From Thalassia testudinum (taxonomy: Eukaryota; Streptophyta; Magnoliopsida; Alismatales; Hydrocharitaceae): a DNA stretch of 64,000 nucleotides. The stretch covers positions 130,890,001-130,954,000 of the forward strand of contig JAZHRO010000036.1 in NCBI GenBank assembly GCA_037157565.1, in the 5' to 3' direction. Position numbers and translations under genes: made by a program. Under the pieces are notes generated by a model that did not search any database, was not told the DNA's origin, and was given only the letters and a program-made list of their open reading frames with translations. Shown in pieces: positions 21,745-33,900 of this stretch. Within the stretch, counting starts at the first letter, position 1, and each line of letters begins with the position of its first letter.

Positions 21745-22600
21745 AAAAGTTTCTAACGCGATTGAGTGGTTAGACCCTAAACCTTAACGTAAAAAATCAT
21801 TTTTCAAGTGAAAATCACTTGCTATAGGTGAAGAAACACTTAGAATTTAATTTTGAACCAGTACAAAATTAAATTCTATGTGTTTCTTCACCTATAACAA
21901 ATGCAATCTTACTTTGTACCGGTGTAAAGTAAGATTGCACCGATACAAAATTATTTCGAAAGTACAATGTGATTTTACATCGGTACAAAGTGGTTTTGCT
22001 TCAGTGTAATGGTGATTTGATTGATTTGCACATGTACAAAAGTAGTTTGTTTTTTGTTTCAGTAGTGGTAGACCCCATCATATGTGAGTATCTTTTTTTT
22101 GCATAAAATGAGGTACATCAAGTGGAGACCACATTCACAACCCTCTACGTCACCTTTTGCATTTCCCAACTCACGTCCAATGCAAAATCTCATTGTGGAC
22201 AACTAAAAATAAACAAACTCACTTTACAATGTGTTTTGAAACGCACGGATGGAAGTTGTGGTTTCTACCGGTGTATTTTAGGTTTCCACTGGTGGAACTC
22301 CCTTTTTACCGATGCTAAGTGAACAATCACTTTCCATATGTGAAAGATCACGTTTCAAGTTAAAAAATCATTTTTACTTATGAAAATGTAAAACATACCA
22401 ATGTATTTTCATTTTCAAATGATATATTTTAATTTTTAACTGGTGTATTTTGATTTTCAATCGATATGACTTGATATACTTAATTTTCAATTAATTAATT
22501 TTTATTTTTAATCGATTGATTCTGATTGTGTATTGTAAAATATATTATAACATATATTTTCATATTTAAATCTTTTTAATATTAGAATAAATTATAACTG
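21745..22600. repeat. AT-rich repeats with CGGTACAAAGT / CGGTGTAAAGT motifs
   Basis: Alternating direct and inverted copies of 'ACCGGTGTAAAGTAAGATTGCA'-like phrases (21850-22020) can form foldback structures. Similar 'CGATGTAAAGT' phrases occur in the MITE at 5270-5490, so a common MITE source is possible. No coding. Confidence 0.45.
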
Positions 22601-24366
22601 GAATAAGTTGTTCAATGAAATTAAGTGAACTTAACGTGTTTCGTTACGTGGTGATTAGTGGGTGGGAAAGTGTTTATAATTTTTTTGTTTTTATTTCTAA
22701 AAGGAAGAAAATATAAAACGATGACAATCCAAAAGATATAGAATTGTTTTTACGGTGGAACACAAAAAAAGAAATTTGTTTGGTATTAGTGCAATTAAAA
22801 CTTGAATGCCAACTTTATCTCTTGATGTACCCCTCAAGTATAACACTCTTAAACGGGATTACTCAAGAGGTTATTCTCAAGCAAAATAACCTATACATTT
22901 AAACATTCCTTTTAGATACGTCAATTACGATCCACTTGACAGAAATCCCCTTGCTTGAATTGAACGGAGGGTGTAACACAGCCCATTTAATTTTTAAACG
23001 GGTCCAGATTTGACTTTGGAAATCCATTCAGGTTTGTTTTCTTCTTTTTCTTTTTCAACAAACATGAAACTTACGAATTAAAGTTACCCTTTTTATTAAA
23101 GGAAAAAGGAAATTCACAGGCAATTACAAATGAAAAAGCCAAAGTTGAAACCAAAATTCCACTCAGCACTAATGTTTCAACACATGCACTCCAAAATATA
23201 TGACTTCAATATGACTAAAAACAGTCAAGATTACCTTTAGGATCAGCCGTTCTTCAAGTTGGGTGCTTATATCTTCGTTATCATCCTAATCAAGAGAAAT
23301 ATAACTGAAGTTTTTCATTCAAATACCCTCCTCCCCACTTTCTTCACCTTAATCAATTTATATTTTTGCTTTGTAGAGTGAATTCCTTGCTCTCATCTTT
23401 TTAAATTTCCTGTCAAAACTCCAAGTCATCGTTCCGTCAATCAGATGCAACCCCAATTAAAAGCAAACTTGAGGCATCAAATAGACAAATATCACAAGGG
23501 GCAAAAAAATAATTGAGGCATCAAATAAACTTATCTTGTAGGCAATATGTAAACATGGATATGTGCCCCTTCAATTCTCTATTGTTAAAAACCCAAATCA
23601 TCTGCCTCCTTCTTCAGCTTCAACTTGGAACTTCGACATGAGAGAATTGAGCTCTTTACATCCAAAGAACTACAGCAAAAATCCGAAAATAAAAGAGAAA
23701 GAGCAGCATCCCTTTCTTTTTTCCAAATGAACAAAATCAGAATTGAGTGCGACGTATTTGATGTGTGCATATCGCAATTGGACATGCACACTTCCAATCA
23801 TGAAAGATAATCCAATTTCTAATTTTCTTTTTTAACTGCTCATCTTAAGATCATTTCAAATTCAACTATCTTTTTAAATATGGAAAATTAGGAAACTAGG
23901 CAGCAACCAAAACTAATACATTTATACTTAGAGAAGCCCCAAAATAATGAGAACGTATCCAATAAGGATATCGACACTTCAAATTATTCAGGCCATCCTA
24001 TCTTTCTTTCCGACGGTCCAAGCAGACAGCAAGTTTTAAGTGTTTTCAAGATGAAAATAAAAAAGAAAACTAGCTATTTCTTTTCTTGAGATGAAAACCT
24101 AACAAAAAGATGAGAAGGTGCTTATTTGTTGTGTGGGTCTAAGATGGATATGCACACTCCCAACAAAAATTGTAGGGTTTGGCAACTCTCCAATTCCACC
24201 TTGGAATTTTATCATCTTCCAATTCCCATAATCCGAAGCTCCAAAAATCCATCCATTTCGTGTTGAAATGAAGAGATGAATAGCGGCCCTTTTGCAACCT
24301 TTTAATATGAAAATCAAAGAATAGTAGCAACATCTTGAATCGAGAAAATTTCTAGAACAAAGTAGT
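22601..24366. other. unassigned AT-rich DNA, older host or repeat sequence
   Basis: Continuous before element B inserted with 39732-40642 (joined through the duplicated GTAGT). Short minus-strand frames at 23585-23797 and 24099-24333 have ordinary amino-acid composition but match nothing I recognise. No splice model could be supported. Confidence 0.35.
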
Positions 24367-26603
24367 TGTCACGATCCGATCTTAAGTTCCTACAGGATCT
24401 AAGATTGGTTCACTTCGATTTATCCCAGGATTCAGTTGTCTAACAAGAAATAACTAAGTAACATTCAACAAATCACAATCACACAAGTACAGTAACTAAG
24501 TAGAAAGAAATTTACAACAGGGGAAAAAAGAACAGTAATATTATGTCATAATAAAGCCATCACAACAAAACAAGTATATGTAGTAGAAGACAAAGCTATA
24601 AAAACTCACTATCAATAGTAGAACTAAAGCTATGCTCGACTAGGCCCAGTGTCCTCAGCAGCCGGTGGCTCATGCTGCTCAAATCCTTGACCTGTACAGA
24701 ATTTATTTAACTGGAGTCAGCTAACGCTGAGTAGAGTAGTGGCTAAGAAGTAATAAGCATTTAACAAGTAGTTAACATAAAATTTTTCATTTTCCCAATT
24801 GTATTATACAAGTGGGTACGTAGAGATCTCTAATTAGGATTTGTTAATTAATCTTTTTGTTCCCTATAGGAACGATTTTGCTTGCAGCTTTCCGTGATAT
24901 AGGATGTCCACGTGGTACTCACCTGGTTGGAGGAGTCATACCGTGGTAGTCCTATACTTGGTCTACCACCCCGAGGTCACGGTCATGACGTAGCGGTGAC
25001 TACGGCACACATGATAAGCGCGCGGGTAGCTACCCCGCACTGGCACGCAGTCAGTCATTTCCGCTAGCGGGTATGCCTCAACGTACAGTGCGGAATAGTA
25101 TAGGGCATTGCCCTCTCAGAATAGAACAGAGGTCTTGCCCCTCAGGGGTCTCACCCCTCCTCAGTCCGCGTACCCTCGTTCGATTACCCCGGTTTTCCCC
25201 ATGGGCTAACGAGAGTCGGTGTAGGGTGGCCATACCTAGCCCCGGGTCCCCTGGGGAGCCTAGCTCCCCCCTACACTAAGTAGCTCACCTCGGTACCACG
25301 TATACGAGGGCCAGTAAGAATTGTCGTAGAGTGGCCAAACCTACCCTGGGTCCCAACCCAAGGGCGGCAAGCTCTCCTCCACACTACAAGGGATAGTTGC
25401 TCTCTTCGGTACCACGTACACGAAGATCATCTTACTTCCCTTAACAGCTGCCTATGGGCAGCAAATTTTCAGAACCATCCAGTTCTCCGTATTACGGTGT
25501 TTTTGTTTACATTCCCCGTGGGGTTCGCACAGGAGTTTCTTTTTCTCATCCGGGTTGGAATGTACATAACAAACAGTTCAATTTCCATTTTATCACAGTG
25601 AGGGTCCATTTTAGATAAAAACAGGAAACTTTTGATTACTCAATCATTCACATGCAGTTTCCTCTAACCCTAGTGTTCATGCCAAGACCTAGGGTTCAAG
25701 AATTTATTCTCGAGTATACGTTTATTCCTTCCTAGGATTCATCTCAAGTCCTAGGATTACTTACTTGCATGTATTAAATTAGAGATTTAAGGTTGTAACC
25801 ACTCTACCTGGGTAATCAGGTGGAATAGGGGCTCGCACAGTGGCTCCAGATGTCTCCGCAGGTCTCGTACACCTGACGAACTGAAGACCTAATACATGGA
25901 TTGATGGGCCAAGAGGTTCAAAAAGATATAAACAAGGTATCATTATACAGAGAAACTCATACGAGAATAGAGATGGTTTGTTTGCGGAAAAGCGATAATA
26001 ATAGGGCCTTTCATGGCCCAAAAACATGCTGTCAGACGGAAATCAGACGTATGGGAAAGGTCCCGGACGTCTTAAAACAGTTCTCAGGGATACCTCTCTT
26101 GATGTTCCGGTATCAGACGTTTGGAACTCAATGCCGACGTCCAAGGACTCCGTCAGATGTTTGAGGGTGCTCCCGGATGTCTGAAACTGCCTCGGTTACG
26201 CTCTCACCTTCTGATACATACACGTATGCTGTCAGGACTTGTCAGAGAGAAAAGTACGGAAAGTAGATCTTTACCAGATGTCTTGCTCTACCTTCGGACG
26301 TCCGGTAAGATGTCTGGGTGTCCCTCTGGTCATCTGATTCCGTGGAAAAATGACTTCCGTGGAATTGGTCTGGCTCTCCTCGCCTGCAGGTGCTGTAGCA
26401 GAACGGTGTTGCACCCTCCGCTCTCGCGCTTCCTCTCGCTCGGGCTCTCCACTCTTCACTCGCTTTCGCCCTCGCTTTGCTCTTGGCTAAGGGGTGGGCA
26501 ACGAAGAGGAAGGGGAGAGGTTTATAAAGGGAGAAGAAGTGAGGGGGCGTGATGGCGAAGCATTGCGCCGAGTGGCGTCGCAGGAGGAGGTGTGGTGAGG
26601 CGC
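24367..26603 (-). repeat. element B 3' LTR, outer part
   Basis: Begins TGTCACGA. Contains two structured units: the first ends in hairpin CCTCG (25288-25292)/CGAGG (25305-25309), the second in CTTCG (25404-25408)/CGAAG (25421-25425). GACGTC-family motifs, many as GATGTC, lie from about 26035 to 26340. A TATA-like TTTATAAA is at 26521-26528 (sense is minus). The LTR continues at 30711-30824 beyond NC1. Confidence 0.85.
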
Positions 26604-26623
26604 TGATGAGTGGCTACTCATCA
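26604..26623. repeat. terminal hairpin of NC1
   Basis: Arms TGATGAGT and ACTCATCA (8 bp, perfect) with a 4-base loop GGCT. NC2 keeps both arms but has loop TGCG (complement of 59204-59223), so the pairing is preserved while the loop changes. Confidence 0.8.
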
Positions 26624-29561
26624 TGGCTAAAGAGCTGAAATTAAGCTAGACACTAAGCAAAACAATATCAAATTAACAGATAAAAAGGGTTAAGTGTGGG
26701 AATTAAAGAAAAAGACCTAAAACTTTTACTTTGTGTTAAAACCTCCTAATTAGGTCACAAAATGAGATTTTCTAAAAATAAAATACAAATGATGATCCAT
26801 GCATCAATTGAACACATAAATTAGTATGAAAAGCCAAATCAGATGTATAATCAATGTCTTAAATGTTCAATTAAGCACATATAAAAATTTAAAGGCAATT
26901 GGACATCATTTAGGTTATGAAATAGATAGTTGATACTTAGGTCCTTCATGCATTACACTTTGACCCTTAAAAACTCATTTTTGGACCTGCTTGTAAGCCG
27001 CAGGGACCCTTTTGAAAACCTGCAAGGCCCTTCCAGTTATAGTTCTTCTCACTTATGGGCCTGCACGATATTCTTCTACCCCTTCGTTCAAGTGTCTTCT
27101 TGCAATTTTTCCTCATTTCAGAGAGAAGCCTGCTGCTCTTCACGCGCACTGTAGCGCGCGAAGAACACGGCCAATCTCAGCCGTCCGTTGCTCTTTAGAT
27201 CTTGATCTGCGATTGGATTCTTTTGGAACTTTTGCGCAATTCGGTGCATGCGTTCACCTCTCTCCCCAGATCTCATCTGACGGTCAGATCTCGCGCTCAG
27301 CTCACCGCGCACTCTGCCCCTCACATCCTCGCCGCCGGTTGCATCTTGTTTATTCTCACCTACGCGGTGATCTCAGCCACTGAGCTGCTACTTAAGCACC
27401 TCAGTGGTGTCGCGCGCAAGGGATCGCTCCCTCCTACACCTCTTAGCGATCAATTCGTCCACTCCAGCCTCTCCTCCCCATCCAACCTATGATTTCACAG
27501 CCACCGGCTGTGGAATCATCGCCTGCTCTCGACCCTCCTCGTCGCTAAGGACTTCGTAGCACCTGAGGACGACCCTGGAGTCTCACTAGCAGATTCTTCC
27601 CTCCGCTAGAGTCACCTTCCTCCTTTCTTCCTCCTTAGCCGCCGGCTAAGGACCCATAGGTCCCATTCTTCCTTTTAGTTTAGGTTTTTAATTCTGCACA
27701 ATTAGTGTTAGCTGTAGTTTACAGTAGCTTAGAATAGAATTAACTTTAATTGCTAGTGTCTAATTTTCGCTGTAGTTTAGAGTAGTCTTAGGAGTAGAAT
27801 TAGCATTAATTCCCCTCCCTCACCTCCTCTGATCAGTCCAGATCAGAGGGGAAGAATCATCTACTAATTGTTCAATTTATCTCCCTCTTCATGTTTTGTT
27901 TTCCACAATCCAATTCTGATTTTTTTTTTTTTTAACAACGATTTTTCTCATCATTCACTCACACACCCTGACCCAATTTAGATCTGATGGTTTACTACCT
28001 CAGATCTGAAATTGGAGTCACATGCACCTTTGGGGCTTCTCACTCACCCCATTTTTGTTCACAAAAGCCCCTTGATTTTAGATTGAATGCTTCAGTTTGT
28101 CAGATTCATTTTTAACATGGATTTTGAAGAATTTTTGCTTTCTGAAATGCCTTGCCAGATCTGACAGATTGAAGAGGATTGGAATTTCCTGTTGGCAAGG
28201 ACTCTGAGAAGTTCTCTGGTGACAGAAAACAACTCAGAAGAGCCATTCATGAATCTGTTTTTGCTTTGATTTGAATGCATTTGCAAGCTATTATGAATTC
28301 CCTTAATGCATTCTTAGTTCTGATTTGCTACTTCAGAATTGCCATACACCATCTGTTTTGATAATTATTTTTGTATGGTGATTTCCTAACCTAAGGAGTT
28401 CTCCATACTCCTTAAGGTTGCAAGAAACTGGGATTGGATGTAGTGGTTTTAAGTGACTGAGTTAGTTCTTCCTTCATGCTGTCTATAGCATTAGGAAGAG
28501 CTAATTCAGTGTATTTGTTGTTTTAATCTGAAATGATGCTTTTGATGAGGGCTTCTTTTTGGGTATTTGAATTGAAATCTTGTGTGATTTTCGCGAGATT
28601 TAAACCCTTGTCAGATTTGGATTTCATCTCTCTAATTTTTAGTTTGTTTTGATTGTCTTTTAATCCCAGTTACACAGTGAAGTGCTGCATCTTGCAGCTA
28701 CATATCTTCCTTCTCTCTAAACTCTTCCCTTCTCACCATTTGGATTCATCTCTATTTTGAAATGGACTAACTGCAGCAACAGTTAGCCCATTTGACAGTA
28801 GCTTAGGCTGCTGAAAGAAACACTAAATTCTTAACACTCTCCCCCTTCTCCACCCATCTGACAGTGGCTGATGCTGTTGTTAGAGAAAGAAAATTAAACA
28901 TAATTAATCCTTCGTTCCTAACCTCCTACTGAAATCTAATTGTACATACTTAAATCTAATACTGTATATATACATATACAACTAACTATAACTATAATGC
29001 ACATAATAACTGTGTAAAGTATGTATATATCTACTGAAATGTAAGTATACATAATTAATCACCTCTTGAACAGTATATATACATATAAATTAGCTAAATT
29101 AATAATTTAGAACTATAATTAAGTAAATAAATCTATAGACTTAGGTTAATATATATAGTAAGTAATTTAAGTTAGTTAAAGTATAATTATACCTATTATA
29201 GTTTACTGTTAGCTTAGTTTTAATTAAACAGCCCAGAATAGCTAGCTTAACTTAAATAAAATAGAAATAAATTTGTAAAAATACAATAAAAATATGTATA
29301 AAATACTTAAGTATATAAATTAAATCTGTATAAGGTCAATTAGACCATTTACTAATTATTTTATAAGTAATTAACTATTAAATCACCTAAATCAACCTGT
29401 ACAATCAGCCTAGTTTAGTGAATTTATTTGTATAGTAAACATATTTAAAATTCAAAATTAATTAATCAATTATGTAGTATTATGTAAATACTTTATTAAC
29501 CATATTTTATTTTATTTTTTTTAATAATTTATGGCCCCCAAATCGAGGGCCAAAAGTGCGT

Positions 29562-29713
29562 TCAGGCGCAGCTGCGCCTGATTTCCAGCGCACGATGTGG
29601 CGTTGGAATAGCGCCACATCGTGCGCTGCAAATTGACCGCAGCGACTTATTGTGGATTTGTCCTATAGGCAAGGCAGTCGTCACGGGCGCCGGGCGCCCG
29701 AAACACTGCCTAT
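29562..29713. repeat. cluster of three strong palindromes in NC1
   Basis: First, a 20-bp perfect palindrome at 29562-29581 (centre CGCAGCTGCG). Second, a hairpin with 17-bp perfect arms at 29586-29602 and 29612-29628 (GCGCACGATGTGGCG in the 5' arm) and a 9-base loop. Third, CGGGCGC (29684-29690)/GCGCCCG (29694-29700), within a longer imperfect stem closing at TATAGGC…GCCTATA (about 29664-29713). They sit in a GC island inside AT-rich DNA. The equivalent part of NC2 (about 55290-55430) is recognisable but its pairing is much weaker. Confidence 0.75.
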
Positions 29714-30207
29714 ATATTCCGACCCGATTACCCATTGAGCTGTGGTCTGAGCATTATATCTGAAATGTGAATGTATGTGTGGGGCCGGGGGCCCGACCGT
29801 GGGAGCTTGTTGTGGCGTATGGCTGAGGCTTTGCGCTGAGATTGAATATGTAATTAAGCCACCTAATCAAAGATTAGGGCGTGCTAAGTAGAGGTCTGGT
29901 CCCACCCTTTGGGTGCAGTGTATCCCTCGGAAAGCGCACCCGCAAATTAAACACATTTTACACTAATGACATTAACCTAATCCCCTCCCCACCGTAGCCT
30001 CTTGAATATGTTAAGACAGAATTGCTAAAGATAGAAGAACAGACGAGTTAACACAAAGAAAAGACTTAATGAAGAAACAAAAGAGAAAAAGAAAAGACTT
30101 AGTGTACATACATAGAAGTAGAATAAGTAGTATACGTACGTAAGTATAAGTAGTATAGCTTGTTATTTGTATAAGTAAACCTATATAATTACTAACAGAA
30201 TAAAATG

Positions 30208-30298
30208 ACACTATAAACGTCGCTAAAGACCTCAGTTTGCCTCTTTAGGTTGTATATAGTGTTTTCTGAGATTTAGCGACGCTTATATCTGTCACTGA
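30208..30298. repeat. AGCGACG inverted repeat in NC1
   Basis: GACACTATAAACGTCGCTAAAG on the left pairs imperfectly with TTTAGCGACGCTTATATCTGTC on the right, with inner CTCAG/CTGAG. The matching block of NC2 is at about 54588-54690. Such arms resemble subterminal repeats of CACTA transposons, so this may be an embedded MITE. Confidence 0.6.
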
Positions 30299-30710
30299 AA
30301 CTGCTGTATATGTTACTATAAATAACAAACTGATAAGTTAAGTCTCTACACCATTGCATCCTAAGGTATTATATACTATTATGTTAGTACTAATAGGATA
30401 ACTTGTAAATACATAGTTTAGAGTATAATAATAGATTGTTTGATGCTTGTTCATAGTTAGTATTTTTGCAAGCATTTCTTAGTAATTAGGTAAATAAAAC
30501 ACACATTCATTCATTCTTTAATAAGATGTAAAGTTTCTTTTTGGAATTAGAGGATTAGATAAATAAGCAAATGATAATAATGGTTGTAATGACTGGTACT
30601 CACCCATACTCACCACTATACAACATTCTTAATGTTATATTACACACTATACTGCAACGACATGATCATAATAATTCATTCATCATATAGTCATTGCAAA
30701 TCGTATTTCA

Positions 30711-30824
30711 GGCGTGGTGAGGAAGGAAGTAAGGCATACGTATGGTCCGCGCTAAAAAGCATTTTCAGATGTCTGGTGGACATCCCAGACGTCTTAAATG
30801 ACCAAAGGGTGGCGGGTCATTTCA
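30711..30824 (-). repeat. element B 3' LTR, inner (U3 start) part
   Basis: Resumes after NC1 and ends …GGTCATTTCA. Contains CAGATGTCTGG and CAGACGTCTTAA, the U3-start motif pair. The corresponding part of the 5' LTR (39627-39726) has an extra ~31-bp motif unit. Confidence 0.8.
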
Positions 30825-30907
30825 ATATAACAAACTTAAAGGAAGTTTCGTCCTCAAAACTTGAACTGACCAGGGTGCGAAAAATAATGTAGTAGCGTAT
30901 AACAAAC

Positions 30908-33900
30908 TTAAAGAGAACTGAAGTAGGTTTGAAGAGTCATACCTTCGAAACGTTCCGGGTACTGTTCTCGCATCGCCGACTTAGGTTCCCAAGTTGCCTC
31001 CTCGTACCGCTGGCTTCTCCACAGGACTTTCACCAGGGGTACTTCCTTCCACCTTAACCTCTGAATGGCTCGGCCTAGTATCTGTACCGATCTCTCAGGA
31101 TAGGTCAGGTCATCTCCCACTTCGATGCTCTTGTGGCTAAGGATATGGCTGGGGTCGGCGTTGTATCTTCTGAGGTTGGACATGTGAAATACGTTGTATA
31201 CTCCAAAAAGTTAGGGAGGAAGGGCAAGCTGGTAAACGACGGGTCCTACCCGCTCTAAGACCTCAAAGGGTCCTATATATCTTGGTGCAAGCTTCCCTTT
31301 CATCCCAAACTGCTGCAAGCCTTTCATCGGTGAAACATGGAGAAAAGCGTGATCTCCAACCTCAAATTGTACCTCCCTACGCTTCAGATCGGCGTAACTC
31401 TTTTGCCTACTCCAGAAAGTACGCAGTCGTCGTGGATCTGCTCGATCACCTCTTGATTCTGGCGTATCAGACGGAGACCAACCTCCCACTTGGTTCCCAT
31501 CTCTACCCAACCAAGGGAGTCGTACACTTTCTCCCGTACAGAGCTTCATATGGTGCCACGCCGATGCTCGAGTGGTAACTGTTCTTGTATGCGAATTCTA
31601 CTAGAGGCAAATGCTCATCCCAGGAGCCTCTCCAGTCTAATACGCAAGCGTGCAGAAGGTCCTCAAGGGTCTGAATGGTGCAGTCTGACTGTCCATCTGT
31701 CTGGGGGTGATAGACTGTACTGAACTTTAGATAAGTCCCAAAGGCTCACTGAAATTCTGCCCAGAACTAGGAAGTGAAACGAGTGTCTCGGTCTGAAATA
31801 ATTTCGTGGGGAACCCCGTGAAGGCGTACTACATCTCTGATGTTTCCCTCTGCCAACTGTGCTGGTCCAAAAGTAACTCGGATTGGCAAGAACTGTGCCG
31901 TCTTTGTTAATCTATCCACAACCACCCAGACTGCATCGTACCCTCTCTGTGTCACAGGTAACCCCACTACCAGATCCATAGTGACACTTTCCCACTTCCA
32001 TTCTGGAATGGGAAGTGACTGCAATGGCCCTGCAGGCCTCTGATGCTCGACCTTCACCTGTTGGCATATCAGACACTGCTGAACGAAAAGGCCAACATCC
32101 CGCTTCATGCCTCTCCACCAAAAATCACGTCGTAGGTCATGATACATTTTCGTGTTCCCGGGATGTATGGTAAATCTAGATCCATGAGCCTCAGTCAAGA
32201 GCTCCCTCAACAGCTCCTCATCTCTAGGAACGCACAAGCATCCCCTCATACGCAGAACTCCGTCAGTGAAAGAGAATTCTCCTGAGTTCCCTGCCAATAC
32301 TCATTCTTGCTGTGTTCGTAGATATGGGTCCATCATTTGTTCAACCATGATGCGATCCATCAACTCTGGTCATGTCTGCCTTGCGACTGTCACTGCCCCG
32401 CAAAACCCCTGTGACACCTGGAGTCGCCAGCTGCTCGACTCCTTCATGAGCCTCCAACTTTGTGCTTGTAAGCAAGCCAAGTGGGCTGGTGCCTTTCAGC
32501 TTAAGGCGTCAGCTACCACATTGGCCTTTCCTGGGTGGTAGGAGATGCTGCAATCGTAGTCTTTCAAGAGTTCCAACCAGCGTCTCTACCTCATGTTGAG
32601 CTCCTTCTAGTCAAACAAATATCTGAGGCTTTTATGGTCAGTGAAAATCTTGAACGTCTCTCCATACAAATAGTGCCTCCAGGTCTTCAATGCTAGGACG
32701 ACTACTGCCAGCTCTAGGTCGTGGGTGGGGTAGTTATGCTCGTGGGGCTTCAGTTGTCGCGAAGCGTATGCGACAACATGACCCCGTTGCATAAGCATAC
32801 CCCCCAATCCCTGCAACGAGGCGTCTATGTAGATGATAAATCCACCGCCGTTGTCAGGGATAGTGAGTACAGGAGCTGAGGTCAACCTCTCCTTCAGCTT
32901 CTGAAAGCAAGACTCACACTCGCCTATCCAAGCGAAGGGTACGTCTTTCCAAGTTAATTGAGTTAGAGGACGGGCAATCTACGAGAACCCTCGAATAAAT
33001 CATTTGTAATAACTAGCTAGCCCTAAAAAACTGCGAATCTCTGTCACCGAACGCGGTCTCTCCCACCTGAGTACTGCCTCTACCTTGGCTGGATCCACAG
33101 CTAAACCGTCCTCTGAGATCACATGGCCTAGGAAGGTGACTTGTCTCAACCAGAATTCACATTTGCTGTATTTGGCATACAACCTATGCCGTCTCAATGT
33201 ATCCAAGACCATGTGAAGGTGTTGCTTATACTGCGTCTAGTCTCGTGAATAAATGAGCACATCATCGATGAAAACAACCATGAACTGATCCAGATACGGC
33301 TGAAAAATGCGGTTCATCAAGTTCATGAAAGCAGTAGGGGCGTTGGTCAATCCAAACGGCATGACCAAGAACTCGTAATGGTCGTACCGTGTATGAAAGG
33401 CTGTCTTGGAGATGTCGATTTCCCTAATCTTCAACTGATGGTAGCCTGACCTCAGATCTATCTTTGAAAATACCATGGCATTCCTCAGCTAGTCGAAGAG
33501 GTCATCTATGCGTGGTAACAGGTACTTGTTTTTGATGGTGACCTAGTTCAGCTATCTATAGTCAATGCACAACCGAAGAGTACCATCCTTCTTTCTCACG
33601 AACAGGACGGGGGCTCCCCACGGAGAGGCACTGGGCCTTATGAAGCCTTTCTCTAGTAGGTCCTGTAGCTATGTCTTGAGCTTTCGCAGCTCAAGCAAGG
33701 CCATTCGGTATGGTGCTAAAGAAATGGGGCCTATCCCTGGTATCAGAGAGATCTCGAACTCGATCTCGCGCTCAGGTGGCAGTCCTGGTAGCTCCTCTGG
33801 GAAAACATCAGGATACTCACAGACCACCGGAGTCCTCTGTATACTGTCCACGGGGCTGGGCTTTGCTAGGACGCAAGCAAGGAAGCCCTCGCACCCTTGA

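Larger units (their letters stand above)
26604..30710 (+). mobile_element. non-coding TG...CA element NC1 (solo-LTR-like), 4,107 bp
   Basis: Inserted in the 3' LTR of B with a 5-bp flanking repeat, GGCGC (26599-26603) and GGCGT (30711-30715), differing at one C/T. It starts with the exact hairpin TGATGAGT-GGCT-ACTCATCA and ends …TATTTCA. It is homologous along much of its length to NC2 (43716-59223, opposite orientation), for example in the 'GGTTAAGTGTGGGAATTA' stretch near the start. It contains no domain I recognise. A GC-rich island with strong palindromes lies at 29562-29713 and an AGCGACG inverted repeat at 30208-30298. TG/CA ends and a 5-bp duplication fit a solo LTR of a long-LTR family or a LARD-like element; no internal pair of LTRs was found. 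Confidence 0.7.

Noticed and set aside
23585..24333. Exons of a minus-strand host gene continuing to the MAPR piece
   Set aside because: Tempting because the blocks are contiguous once element B is removed, but the MAPR frame ends at 40458 with its natural terminus and no splice sites or family link the pieces.
26604..30710. NC1 as a CACTA transposon
   Set aside because: The TAGCGACG hairpin is CACTA-like, but the ends are TG...CA, flanks are 5 bp not 3 bp, and the hairpin is internal.
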